Positions 47,807-57,062 of a DNA stretch of 64,000 nucleotides are shown here, piece after piece. The notes under the pieces are model-generated. The model saw only the letters and a program-made list of their open reading frames with translations. It did no database searches and was not told the origin of the DNA. Position 1 is the stretch's first letter; each line of letters opens with the position of its first letter. Origin of the DNA: DATBGZ01 sp963803115 (GTDB lineage Bacteria; Actinomycetota; Actinomycetes; Mycobacteriales; Micromonosporaceae); assembly GCA_963803115.1 (NCBI GenBank), contig CAWDLN010000022.1, positions 62,001 through 126,000 of the forward strand, given 5' to 3'. Made by a program: the position numbers and the translations under genes.

Positions 47807-48436
47807 ATCAGCGTCGAACATCGCGTCAACGAGCAGATCCGCGCCCGTGAGGTACGGCTGGTCGGCCCCGAGGGTGAGCAGGTGGGCGTTGTCCCACTGG
47901 AGCGGGCCCTGCAGCTGGCCGCCGACGTGGACCTGGATCTGGTCGAGGTGGCACCGATGGCACGCCCGCCCGTGTGCAAGCTCATGGACTTCGGCAAATT
48001 CAAGTACGAGAGCGCGCTCAAGGCTCGGGAGGCGCGGCGCAACCAGCAGCAGACCGTCATCAAGGAGATGAAGCTCCGTCCGAAGATCGATCCGCATGAC
48101 TACGAGACCAAGAAGGGTCACGTGATGCGGTTCCTCAAGGCGGGCGACAAGGTCAAGGTGACGATCATGTTCCGCGGTCGCGAGCAGAGCCGGCCGGAGC
48201 TCGGATTCCGGCTCCTGCGCCGACTCGAGGACGAGATCCAGGAATTGGGCTATGTGGAGGCGTCCGCCAAGCAGGACGGCCGAAACATGATCATGGTCAT
48301 CGCTCCACATAAGACGGCGAGGACGGGTCGCGGCGCGGCCCGGCAGCGTGAGGAGGGCTCGGAGGAGCTCGACGCCGGAACCGGATCCGCGACGGATGCG
48401 GCCGGCGAGGCCACCGACGAGGAAAAGCCCGAGTAA
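47807..48436 (+). CDS. infC: Translation initiation factor IF-3 with an ATC start codon
   Basis: Prevents premature subunit joining and proofreads the initiation codon. The conserved N-domain starts HRVNEQIRAREVRLVGPEGE directly after ATC 47807, which has AGGAGG 4 bases upstream. There is no ATG, GTG or TTG in frame between the previous stop (47747) and this point; the first one downstream, GTG 47882, would remove a third of the N-domain. IF-3 genes classically use rare start codons so that IF-3 can repress its own translation. Other motifs: DVDLDLVEVAPMARPPVCKL, MDFGKFKYE, KEMKLRPKIDPHDYETKKGH and VTIMFRGREQSRPELG. About 30 residues of acidic tail follow. Confidence 0.93.
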   Translation: MSVEHRVNEQIRAREVRLVGPEGEQVGVVPLERALQLAADVDLDLVEVAPMARPPVCKLMDFGKFKYESALKAREARRNQQQTVIKEMKLRPKIDPHDYETKKGHVMRFLKAGDKVKVTIMFRGREQSRPELGFRLLRRLEDEIQELGYVEASAKQDGRNMIMVIAPHKTARTGRGAARQREEGSEELDAGTGSATDAAGEATDEEKPE

Positions 48437-48560
48437 CCCTCGTCCGGCGGGTCATCACCCGACTCGCGGACGGGCCGGGCGGGACAACACATAGCGGACC
48501 GTCAGCGTCGGCGCGGCAGCGCCGACGCGGTCCGGCGGTTCGATTCGAAAGGTTGACAAA

Positions 48561-48755
48561 ATGCCGAAGATGAAGCCCCACACCGGCATGGGCAAGCGAG
48601 TCAAGGTGACCGGCCGCGGCAAGCTCCTGATCCAGCAGGCTGGCCTGCGCCACCGGCTCGAGGTCAAGAGTTCGCGCGAGACACGCCGCCTCACCGGGAC
48701 GGTCGAGGTATCGAAGGCTGACCGCAAACGCGTTACCAAGATGCTGGGCCGCTGA
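48561..48755 (+). CDS. rpmI: 50S ribosomal protein L35
   Basis: 64 residues, basic. MPKMKPHTGMGKRVKVTGRG is the L35 start, and HRLEVKSSRETRRLTGTVEV continues normally. AAAGG lies before the ATG. Between infC and rplT as expected. Confidence 0.97.
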   Translation: MPKMKPHTGMGKRVKVTGRGKLLIQQAGLRHRLEVKSSRETRRLTGTVEVSKADRKRVTKMLGR

Positions 48756-48826
48756 CGCGCGGCACGTACCTGCGTCGGCCGGCGCGCGGTTCGCGCGGGC
48801 CGACGACTGACTGAAGGAGAATCGAC

Positions 48827-49198
48827 GTGGCACGCGTCAAGAGGGCGGTCAATGCCCAGAAGAAGCGCCGTACCATTCTGGAGGGCGCTAGCGGTTACCG
48901 CGGCCAGAGGTCGCGGCTGTACCGCAAGGCCAAGGAGCAGATGCTCCACTCGATGCAGTACGCATACCGGGACCGCCGGGACCGCAAGGGCGACTTCCGC
49001 CAGCTGTGGATCACCCGAATCAACGCCGCGGCCCGCCTCAACGGCATGACGTACAACCGACTCATCCAGGGCCTGCGCCTGGCCGGCATCGATGTCGACC
49101 GCAAGATCCTGGCCGAGCTCGCGGTCAACGACGCGACCGCCTTCTCCGGCCTGGTCGCGGCGGCGCGCGCCGCGCTGCCCGCGAATGAGGCGGCCTGA
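48827..49198 (+). CDS. rplT: 50S ribosomal protein L20
   Basis: Binds 23S rRNA early in assembly. 123 residues. RVKRAVNAQKKRRTILEGAS, GYRGQRSRLYRKAKEQMLHS and YAYRDRRDRKGDFRQLWITR are diagnostic. Starts at GTG 48827 with AAGGAGA 6 bases upstream. In some bacteria L20 represses this operon; no L20-binding structure was confirmed here. Confidence 0.97.
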   Translation: MARVKRAVNAQKKRRTILEGASGYRGQRSRLYRKAKEQMLHSMQYAYRDRRDRKGDFRQLWITRINAAARLNGMTYNRLIQGLRLAGIDVDRKILAELAVNDATAFSGLVAAARAALPANEAA

Positions 49199-49278
49199 CC
49201 CCCCGTCGTAACGCGAGTCGACCCGGGACTGACCTGCTCACGGTACGGTCGCCCCGGGTCGTCGCTGCTCGGCGACTG

Positions 49279-50034
49279 TTGCGCCGCCGCTACCGCGACC
49301 AGACCGGGACCTTTCTCGCCGAGGGCCCGCAGGCCGTACGGGAGGCGCTCGCGGGACGTCACGTCACCGAACTCTTCGTCGAACCCGGTCGCGGCCACGA
49401 GACTCTGGCCGCGGAAGCCGAGCAGGCGAACACCCGGGTCGACTACGGCGATGGGCCGGCCTTGGCCGCGCTCACCGAGACCGTGACGCCCCAGGGCATC
49501 GTCGCGATCTGCCGCCACCTTCACGTCGACCTGCGCGCAGTCGCATCGGGACGACCGGAATTCGTCGTCGTTCTGGCCGGCATCGCCGACCCGGGAAACG
49601 CCGGGACCGTCCTTCGCACCGCGGACGCTGCCGGCGCCGACGCGGTCGTCTTCCCCGACGGGAGCGTGGACCCGTACAACGGAAAATGCGTCCGGGCCAG
49701 CGCGGGCAGCCTGTTCCACGTGCCGGTGGTGCGCGGCGGTACGCCCGAGGCGGCCGTCGATGCCTTGCGCGCGTCAGGTCTTGCTGTGCTCGCGGCCGAT
49801 GCCCGGGGCGGGCATGACCTCGATGACCTGGCCGACGACGGGCGGCTGGCCGGCCGTACCGTGTGGCTGTTCGGCTCGGAGGCGCATGGGTTGCCCGCGG
49901 AGCTCGCCTCGATGGCCGACGCGCGGGTAAGGGTGCCAATCCACGGGCGCGCCGAGAGCCTTAACCTAGCTGCGGCCGCAGCGGTGTGCCTGTACGCTTC
50001 CGCGAGAGCACAGCGTCACCGTCAATACTTATGA
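49279..50034 (+). CDS. SpoU-family RNA 2'-O-methyltransferase
   Basis: Trefoil-knot RNA methyltransferase of TrmH/RlmB type. The substrate-binding N-domain is RRRYRDQTGTFLAEGPQAVR; the knot motifs are VVVLAGIADPGNAGTVLRTA (motif 1), LFGSEAHGLPAELASMADAR (motif 2) and VRVPIHGRAESLNLAAAAAV (motif 3). The start is unsure: TTG 49279 is the first standard codon in frame, but family-like residues (VRSPRVVAARRLLRR) are encoded upstream of it, so the real start may be a CTG near 49234 or lie beyond an indel. Between rplT and pheS, a conserved neighbourhood. Confidence 0.88.
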   Translation: MRRRYRDQTGTFLAEGPQAVREALAGRHVTELFVEPGRGHETLAAEAEQANTRVDYGDGPALAALTETVTPQGIVAICRHLHVDLRAVASGRPEFVVVLAGIADPGNAGTVLRTADAAGADAVVFPDGSVDPYNGKCVRASAGSLFHVPVVRGGTPEAAVDALRASGLAVLAADARGGHDLDDLADDGRLAGRTVWLFGSEAHGLPAELASMADARVRVPIHGRAESLNLAAAAAVCLYASARAQRHRQYL

Positions 50035-50218
50035 CCCACCGCCCAACCAGGAAGTCAGCTCGTGAAGCTCATGCGGTCGTTTAGGCAGCCCGCCGGTGGC
50101 GGGCCGCGACGCTGACGACCCAATCCTTCGGGCGACACTCGACAGGCATCACACCGGCGGGCAACGGCCAAGCCGTAGGCCCGTAGGATTCCTTGGTTAC
50201 CCGCCGGAGGACGCTGTC

Positions 50219-51301
50219 ATGAGCTACCGCAACGATCCCTATGACCCTAAGCAGGTCGCCCTGCTCGAACAGGTATCGCTTGACGACGCCATCGCGCAGG
50301 CACAGAAGGCATTCGCCGCATCGTCCGACGTGGACGCTCTGACCGCGCTGAAGCACCAGCATCTCGGCGACCGCTCGCCGGTGTCGCTGGCTCGGCGCGA
50401 GATCGGTGCGCTGCCGCCGCACGCCAAGGCCGACGCGGGCAGGCGTGTCAATGAGACGCGTGCGGCCATCCAGGCGCTATACGAGACGAGGCTCGAGCAG
50501 CTGCAGGCCGAGCAGGCCGGCACGGTGCTGGTGGCCGAGGCCGTCGACGTGACAATGCCCTGGGATCGCAGGCCGCGCGGCGCCCGCCATCCGCTCACAA
50601 CGCTGATGGAGCGGATCGGTGACCTGTTCGTCGGCATGGGCTACGAGATCGCCGAGGGCCCGGAGGTCGAGCTTGAATGGGCCAACTTCGATGCCCTCAA
50701 CATCGCGCCGGACCACCCGGCCCGCACGATGATGGATACCTTCTATGTCGCGGCGGCCGCCGAAGGCGCCGAGTCGAGCGGCCATGTTCTGCGCACGCAC
50801 ACGTCGCCGGTGCAGGCCCGCACGATGCTCGAACGGACCCCGCCCATCTACGTGGTCTGTCCCGGGCGGGTGTACCGCACCGACGAGCTGGACGCCACAC
50901 ACACGCCGGTCTTCCACCAGGTCGAGGGCCTCGTCGTGGACAAGGGCATCACGATGGCGCACCTGAAGGGAACGCTGGACCACTTCGCCCGGGCAATGTT
51001 TGGGCCGGAGGCGAAGACCCGGCTGCGTCCGTCGTACTTTCCGTTCACCGAGCCCTCCGCCGAGCTCGACCTGTGGTTCCCGCAGGCCCGCGGCGGTCCA
51101 CGGTGGATCGAGTGGGGTGGTTGCGGCATGGTGAATCCGCGGGTACTGCGCGCCTGTGGCATCGATCCCACTGTCCACTCTGGATTCGCGTTCGGCATGG
51201 GAATCGAACGCACACTCATGTTCCGCCATGGGATAACCGACATGCGTGACATGGTCGAGGGCGACGCCCGGTTCACTCGAGCCTTCGGCGTGGAGGTGTA
51301 G
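50219..51301 (+). CDS. pheS: Phenylalanyl-tRNA synthetase alpha chain
   Basis: Catalytic subunit of the alpha2-beta2 enzyme. 360 residues from ATG 50219, with GGAGGA upstream. The N-terminal coiled coil is followed by the class II motifs: HPLTTLMERIGDLFVGMGYE, HTSPVQARTMLERTPPIYVV with PGRVYRTDELDATHTPVFHQ (motif 2), and SGFAFGMGIERTLMFRHGI (motif 3). The 184-base upstream gap holds a GCCCGCCGGTGGCGGGC hairpin but no clear Phe-rich leader peptide. Confidence 0.96.
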   Translation: MSYRNDPYDPKQVALLEQVSLDDAIAQAQKAFAASSDVDALTALKHQHLGDRSPVSLARREIGALPPHAKADAGRRVNETRAAIQALYETRLEQLQAEQAGTVLVAEAVDVTMPWDRRPRGARHPLTTLMERIGDLFVGMGYEIAEGPEVELEWANFDALNIAPDHPARTMMDTFYVAAAAEGAESSGHVLRTHTSPVQARTMLERTPPIYVVCPGRVYRTDELDATHTPVFHQVEGLVVDKGITMAHLKGTLDHFARAMFGPEAKTRLRPSYFPFTEPSAELDLWFPQARGGPRWIEWGGCGMVNPRVLRACGIDPTVHSGFAFGMGIERTLMFRHGITDMRDMVEGDARFTRAFGVEV

Positions 51302-51305
51302 GGCG

Positions 51306-53778
51306 ATGAAGGTTCCGGTTTCCTGGTTGCGCGAGTACGTCGACGCGCCGCTCGATCCGGTGGAGCTCGAGGCTGCTCTGGTACGGGTCGGCCTGGAGGT
51401 CGAGGAGATCACCGACCTGCGCGGCAGCGTGTCCGGGCCGCTGCTGGTTGGCCGGGTCGAGGCCATCACCGAGCTGACGGAGTTCAAGAAGCCGATCCGG
51501 CACGTTCTGGTCGACGTCGGCGAGGGGGAGCCGCGGAGCATTGTCTGCGGTGCCACTAATTTCGACGGTCCGTGATCTGGTACCGGTGATCCTGCCCGGT
51601 GGCGTGCTGCCGGGCGGGTTTACCATCTCGTCCCGGCAGACGTACGGTCACCTCTCGGACGGGATGATCGTCTCAGCCCGCGAGCTTGCGCTGGGTGACG
51701 ACCACAGTGGAATCATCGTCCTGCCCGGCGTCGGTGACCTCAAGCCGGGCGACGACGCCCGCCCCGTGGTCGGCCTCGACGACGTCATCGTGGAGCTGAA
51801 CATCACGCCCGACCGCGGCTACTGCCACTCCATTCGCGGCGTGGCTCGCGAGCTGTCGCACTCCCTGCGCAAGCCGTTCATCGACCCGGCTCTTCGCGAA
51901 GCGCCCCTCGTCACGAAGAAGCCGGCCTACCCGGTGAAGGTGCTCGACAGCGTCGGGTGCGACCGGTTCCGAGCCCGCCTCGTCACGGGAGTGGACTCCG
52001 CCGCGGAGAGTCCAGAGTGGATGAAGCGCCGCCTGGTGCATTCGGGCATGCGGCCGATCTCGCTCATCGTGGACGTCTCCAATTACGTGATGCTCGAGCT
52101 CGGGCAGCCGATGCATGCCTTCGACGCGCGACGGATCTCGGGACCGCTGGTGGTACGGCGGGCCGAGCCGGACGAGCGACTGACCACACTGGACGGTGTG
52201 GAGCGGCGGCTCGACCCGGAGGACATGATCATCGCTGACGACACCGGCGTGATCTCGCTCGCCGGAACCATGGGTGGCGCCAGCACCGAGGTCTCCGGTG
52301 ACACCACGGACGTGCTGCTGGAGGCGGCGCACTGGGACCCGGTGGCGATCGCCCGGACGTCCCGCCGGCACAAGCTCTCCAGCGAGGCGAGCCGGAGGTA
52401 CGAGCGTGGCGTTGACACCGCGATCGCGCCGGCCGCTGTCGAGCGGGCAATCGAGCTGCTCGTCGAGTACGGCGGTGGGATCACCGACGAGCGGGTTCTC
52501 GACATCGTCCACGTCGTGCCCCGGGAAGCGATCCGCATTCCTACCACCGGACCGTCCACAGTGGCCGGAGTCGGCTATACCGCGAAGCGGGTCACCGGGC
52601 TGTTGACCGACATCGGAGCCACGGTCTCGCCCGCGGGCAAGGGTCTGCTTGATGTGACGCCGCCGACCTGGCGACCGGACCTCACCGATGCGGCCGACCT
52701 GGCCGAGGAGGTGATCCGCCTCGACGGGTACGACAACGTGCCCAGCGAGCTTCCGGTCGCACCGCCCGGCAACGGCCTCACTGCGCAGCAGCGCCGCCGG
52801 CGCACGGTCGGCCGGGCGCTGGCCGAGGCCGGCTACGTGGAGGTGCTCTCCTACCCGTTCGTCGCGCCCGGGATCGCCGACGCGTTGGGTCTGCCGGCCG
52901 GCGACCCCCGAAGGCACGCGGTCCGATTGGCGAACCCGCTCTCGGCCGAAGAACCGTTGATGCGCACCACGCTGCTGCCGCCGTTGCTCGCGACGTTGCG
53001 TCGCAACGTTGGGCGCGGTCAGCGCGATGTCGCCCTGTACGAGCTCGGTCTGGTGTTCCTCCCATCCCCGGACGACGGCATACCACCGGCAATGGGCGTC
53101 GACACCCGACCGACCGAGGCGGTCTTCGCGGCCGCCGACGCGACCCTGCCGCGGCAGCCGTGGCACGCCGCGGCGGTGCTCGCGGGCGACGTCGAGCCGG
53201 CCGGCTGGTGGGGTTCCGGACGTCCCGCCGGTTGGGCCGACGCAATCGAGGCCGCCCGGATCGTGTGTGCGGTCGCCGGCGCGCCCGCGACCGTCCGGGC
53301 CGGCTCGTATGCGCCGTGGCACCCAGGGCGCAATGCCGAGATCGTGGTGGACGGGGTCGTGGTGGGTCACGCGGGGGAGCTGCACCCCGCGGTCTGCCAG
53401 GCCCTGGAACTGCCGAGGCGCACCTGCGCGATGGAGGTCGACCTTGATTTGCTGCCACTTCCGGCGATCACGCCGGCACCGGTGATCTCGACCTTCCCGC
53501 CGGCGCTGATCGACGTGGCGCTCGTGGTCGACTCCGACGTGCCGGCGGCCTCGGTCCGGGCGGCACTCGTCGACGGGGCCGGGCAGTTGTTGGAGGATGT
53601 GCGGCTGTTCGATGTCTTCACCGGCGATCAGGTCGGCGCGGGCCGGAAGTCGCTCGCGTACAAGCTGACGTTCCGGGCCCCCGACCGTACCCTCACCGCC
53701 GAGGAGGCGGTGGCGGCCCGCGACGCGGCGGTCGCCGTCGCCGCCGAACGCCATCGCGCCGTCCTGCGCGGCGCCTGA
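51306..53778 (+). CDS. pheT: Phenylalanyl-tRNA synthetase beta chain (one frameshift)
   Basis: Editing and tRNA-binding subunit. The N-terminus reads KVPVSWLREYVDAPLDPVEL and VLVDVGEGEPRSIVCGATNF; an extra base near 51573 stops that frame, and the protein continues as DLVPVILPGGVLPGGFTISS to the end. Beyond it: NITPDRGYCHSIRGVARELS (B3/B4 editing domain), DVSNYVMLELGQPMHAFDAR, the B5 domain, and the C-terminal anticodon-binding FDX domain (ISTFPPALIDVALVVDSDVP, LFDVFTGDQVGAGRKSLAYK). About 824 residues in all. Five bases separate it from pheS. The single indel in an essential gene suggests sequence error. Confidence 0.92.
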
Positions 53779-53796
53779 CCCAGGGCGACCACCAAG

Positions 53797-53854
53797 GTCG
53801 CCAGTTTCCGACACCCGATGTAGTTTTCTGCGCCCAAATCCGGAAACTGGCGAC
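53797..53854. repeat. Perfect 14-bp inverted repeat between pheT and argC
   Basis: GTCGCCAGTTTCCG (53797-53810) and its exact complement (53841-53854) flank 30 bases containing TAGTTTTCTGCGCC. It could be a terminator for pheT or a small dispersed element; the TTTTCTGC in its centre recalls the centre of the 56-bp element. Confidence 0.85.
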
Positions 53855-53913
53855 TCCCGTGACCACATCGCGGAATCGCGACAGGAAGCCAAGCTGAATG
53901 GTGATACTCTCGA

Positions 53914-53929
53914 CTGCATAGTGATGCAG
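53914..53929. promoter_or_regulatory. ARG box (ArgR operator)
   Basis: CTGCATAGTGATGCAG is a perfect 6+6 palindrome around AGTG, matching the TGCAT-N4-ATGCA pattern of actinobacterial ArgR sites. It lies 10 bases upstream of the argC start, so ArgR bound with arginine would block the promoter or early elongation. argR is in the same operon. Confidence 0.75.
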
Positions 53930-53939
53930 GGAGGGTGTC

Positions 53940-54950
53940 GTGGGAATCCGGGTGGCGGTAGCCGGCGCCAGTGGCTATGCCGGCGGCGAGCTGCTGCGCC
54001 TGCTCGCGGCGCATCCCGAGTTCGAGATCGCCGCGGCGACGGCTCACTCCCACATCGGTACGGCGGTCGCGGCCGTCCATCCCCATCTGGTCGATATCGG
54101 CCTCACGCTCGAGGCCACCGAAGCCGGCAACCTTTCTGGCGCCGATCTGGTCTTCCTCGCGCTGCCGCATGGTGAGTCGGCGGCACTCGCGGCGACACTG
54201 CCATCGCACGTGAAGATCGTCGACCTCGGTGCCGATCACCGCCTTCGGGACGCCCAGGCGTGGCAGGCGTACTACGACGGTGAGCACGCCGGTACCTGGA
54301 CCTATGGGTTGCCGGAGCTCCCAGGCCAGCGGGCGCTGATCGCGTCCTCGAGCCGGGTCGCGGCGACCGGTTGCTACGCGGTGGCGACGATTCTGGCGCT
54401 GGCACCACTGATCGAATTTGGACTCGCGAGTCCGGACGACGTCGTGGTCGTCGCCGCGTCGGGCACCACGGGCGCCGGCCGGTCCGCCAAGGCAAACCTC
54501 CTCGGCAGCGAGGTGATGGGCGACCTGTCCGGATACAAGGTCGGCGCCCACCAGCACACGCCCGAGATCAAACAGGCGACGGGAGCGGCATCGGTGTCGT
54601 TCAGCCCCGTGCTCGCGCCGATGCCCCGCGGCATCCTGGCCACGGTCACGGCGAAGTCCACACAGGACACGACCGCGGAACAGGTCAGAGACGTGCTCGC
54701 GAGGGCGTACCAGGGGGAACCGTTCGTTCGCCTCCTGCCCGAGGGCGTCTGGCCGCGGACCAAGGCAACGCTGGGCTCCAACGCGTGCCACCTGCAGGCC
54801 ACGGTCGACCGGGATTCGGGACGGCTGTTGGTGCAGAGCGCGATCGACAACCTCGGCAAGGGCGCGGCCGGCCAGGCCGTTCAGTGCGCCAACCTCATGA
54901 CCGGGCTGCCGGAGACAGCGGGGCTTAGCGCGATGGGAATCCAGCCATGA
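53940..54950 (+). CDS. argC: N-acetyl-gamma-glutamyl-phosphate reductase
   Basis: NADPH-dependent third step of arginine synthesis. 336 residues. The dinucleotide-binding start is IRVAVAGASGYAGGELLRLL; the catalytic Cys is in RVAATGCYAVATILALAPL; GAGRSAKANLL and GAHQHTPEIKQATG follow. GTG 53940 has AGGGAGG upstream. First gene of the arg operon. Confidence 0.97.
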   Translation: MGIRVAVAGASGYAGGELLRLLAAHPEFEIAAATAHSHIGTAVAAVHPHLVDIGLTLEATEAGNLSGADLVFLALPHGESAALAATLPSHVKIVDLGADHRLRDAQAWQAYYDGEHAGTWTYGLPELPGQRALIASSSRVAATGCYAVATILALAPLIEFGLASPDDVVVVAASGTTGAGRSAKANLLGSEVMGDLSGYKVGAHQHTPEIKQATGAASVSFSPVLAPMPRGILATVTAKSTQDTTAEQVRDVLARAYQGEPFVRLLPEGVWPRTKATLGSNACHLQATVDRDSGRLLVQSAIDNLGKGAAGQAVQCANLMTGLPETAGLSAMGIQP

Positions 54951-54984
54951 CCGCCGACGTGCGTTTCTCAGTGGAGGCGGCATC

Positions 54985-56160
54985 GTGACCGTCACGTCCC
55001 CGAAGGGGTTCCGGGCCGGGGCGGTCGCGGCCGGGCTGAAGGCATCGGGTGGCCTCGACGTGGCCGTTGTTGTCAACGACGGCCCCGACGCCACCGCGGC
55101 CGGGGTCTTCACCGCCAACCGCGTCAAGGCGGCGCCCGTGCTGTGGAGCCAGCAGGTTCTCCGAGCGGGCATCGTCCGGGTGGTCGTGCTCAACGCGGGC
55201 GGTGCCAACGCCTGCACTGGACCGCAGGGTTTTCAGGACACCCACGCCACGGCGGAACTCGCGGCAGCGCGGGTGACCGCGAGCGGCGGTCGGCGGCTCG
55301 TGGTCGGGCCGGCCGATGTGGCCGTCTGCTCAACCGGCCTGATCGGGGAACGGCTACCGATGGACAAGATGCGCTCCGGAGTGGAGCAGGCGGTACGGGC
55401 GTTGGCGCGCGACGGCGGTCAGGCCGCCGCCGAGGCCATCATGACCACCGACACCCGACCGAAGACCACGCACGTGGTCCGGGAGGGGTGGTCGGTAGGC
55501 GGCATGGCCAAGGGCGCCGGCATGCTCGCTCCGGGCCTCGCCACGATGCTCTGCGTGCTCACGACGGACGCGGTGGTCGACTCGTCCACTCTGGACTACG
55601 CCCTCCGGCAGGCCACGCGGGTCACCTTCGAACGCGTCGACTCCGACGGGTGCATGTCGACCAACGACGCCGTACTGCTCCTCGCCAGCGGCGCGTCGGG
55701 CATCTCGCCGTCGCTGGACGAGCTGGACGCCGCCGTCGCCCAGGCGTGCGGCAACCTGGCCATGCAGCTGCTCTCTGACGCCGAAGGCTCCACAAAGGAC
55801 GTGACGGTCGAGGTCCGGGCGGCCGCCACCGAGGACGACGCTGTTGAGGTGGCGCGCTCGGTGGCCCGGAACAACCTCGTGAAGACCGCACTCTTCGGGG
55901 CGGATCCCAACTGGGGTCGGATCCTCGCGGCCGTCGGCACGACCTCGGCCGTATTCGAGCCCGATGAACTGAGCGTCTCGATCAATGGCGTCTGGGTCTG
56001 CCGTGCCGGTGCGGCGGCCGAGGATCGCTCCAAAGTGGATCTCACGGGTCGGCTGGTGCATATCGTGATCGACCTCGCCGCCGGAGCCGCGGCGGCAACC
56101 GTCTGGACCAACGACCTTTCGCTGGCGTACGTCCATGAGAACTCGGCGTACTCGACGTGA
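54985..56160 (+). CDS. argJ: Bifunctional ornithine acetyltransferase / N-acetylglutamate synthase
   Basis: Recycles the acetyl group from acetylornithine to glutamate. 391 residues. The self-cleaving region is GGMAKGAGMLAPGLATMLCV with the nucleophilic Thr at the start of TTDAVVDSS. AEAIMTTDTRPKTTHV and the C-terminal FGADPNWGRILAAVGT are normal. Starts at GTG 54985 with GGAGG upstream, and the stop overlaps the argB GTG by four bases. With ArgJ present, a separate argA/argE route is not needed. Confidence 0.96.
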   Translation: MTVTSPKGFRAGAVAAGLKASGGLDVAVVVNDGPDATAAGVFTANRVKAAPVLWSQQVLRAGIVRVVVLNAGGANACTGPQGFQDTHATAELAAARVTASGGRRLVVGPADVAVCSTGLIGERLPMDKMRSGVEQAVRALARDGGQAAAEAIMTTDTRPKTTHVVREGWSVGGMAKGAGMLAPGLATMLCVLTTDAVVDSSTLDYALRQATRVTFERVDSDGCMSTNDAVLLLASGASGISPSLDELDAAVAQACGNLAMQLLSDAEGSTKDVTVEVRAAATEDDAVEVARSVARNNLVKTALFGADPNWGRILAAVGTTSAVFEPDELSVSINGVWVCRAGAAAEDRSKVDLTGRLVHIVIDLAAGAAAATVWTNDLSLAYVHENSAYST

Positions 56161-57062
56161 GCACGGTGTTGAGCACGCGTGACCTCGGCATCGCGCTGGG
56201 CAAGGCCAGCACGCTCATCGAGGCGCTGCCCTGGCTCGCTCGCTTTCACGGCGCCACGGTCGTGGTCAAGTACGGCGGGAACGCGATGGAAGACCCCGAG
56301 GTCCAGCGCGCCTTCGCGGCCGACCTCGTGTTCCTCCGGTACGCCGGGCTACGGCCGGTGGTCGTGCATGGTGGTGGGCCCCAGATCTCGGCCATGCTGG
56401 GCCGGCTGGGCATCGAGAGCGAGTTCCGAGGCGGATTTCGGGTCACCACTCCGGAATCCATCGATGTGGTGCGGATGGTGCTCGTCGGCCAGGTCGGGCG
56501 CCAGCTGGTGGGTCTGATCAACGAGCACGGTCCGTTCGCGGTCGGCATGTCGGGGGAGGACGCTCACCTCTTCACCGCCGCCCGGAGGGGTGCCACTGTG
56601 GACGGTGAGCTGGTCGACATCGGGTTGGTCGGCGATGTGGCCTCGGTGAACGTCGACGCCGTCGTGGATCTGATCGCGGCCGGACGGATCCCGGTCATCT
56701 CCACGGTCGCCCCCGATGCGAGGGGCGTCGTGCACAACCTCAACGCCGACACAGCGGCCGGTGCGCTCGCGGCGGCGCTGGGCGCGCGCAAGCTCATCGT
56801 GCTTACCGACGTCGCGGGGCTCTACCGCCACTGGCCGGATCCGGAATCGGTGGTATCGCACATCGGCGTCGGGGAACTGGAGACGCTGTTGCCCGATCTC
56901 GAGTCGGGCATGGTGCCGAAGATCGAGGCCTGCCTGCGCGCCGTTCGGGGCGGCGTGCCCGCGGCACACATCGTGGACGGGCGGGTGCCGCACTCGCTGC
57001 TATTGGAGATCTTCACCGACGAGGGGTTCGGCACGATGGTGACGACGGGGGGACCCGTATGA
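56157..57062 (+). CDS. argB: Acetylglutamate kinase
   Basis: Phosphorylates N-acetylglutamate. 301 residues. Motifs: VVVKYGGNAMEDPEVQRAFA, LRPVVVHGGGPQISAMLGRL, GLVGDVASVNVDAV and LNADTAAGALAAALGARKLI, and MVPKIEACLRAVRGGVPAAH. The extended N-terminal helix that mediates arginine inhibition in hexameric forms is present (STVLSTRDLGIALGKASTLI). GTG start overlaps argJ. Confidence 0.97.
   Translation: MSTVLSTRDLGIALGKASTLIEALPWLARFHGATVVVKYGGNAMEDPEVQRAFAADLVFLRYAGLRPVVVHGGGPQISAMLGRLGIESEFRGGFRVTTPESIDVVRMVLVGQVGRQLVGLINEHGPFAVGMSGEDAHLFTAARRGATVDGELVDIGLVGDVASVNVDAVVDLIAAGRIPVISTVAPDARGVVHNLNADTAAGALAAALGARKLIVLTDVAGLYRHWPDPESVVSHIGVGELETLLPDLESGMVPKIEACLRAVRGGVPAAHIVDGRVPHSLLLEIFTDEGFGTMVTTGGPV

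Noticed and set aside
50035..50218. Phe-rich leader peptide (attenuator) upstream of pheS
   Set aside because: A GTG-started short frame exists (50062-50115), but it contains one Phe only; the hairpin lacks a T-tract.
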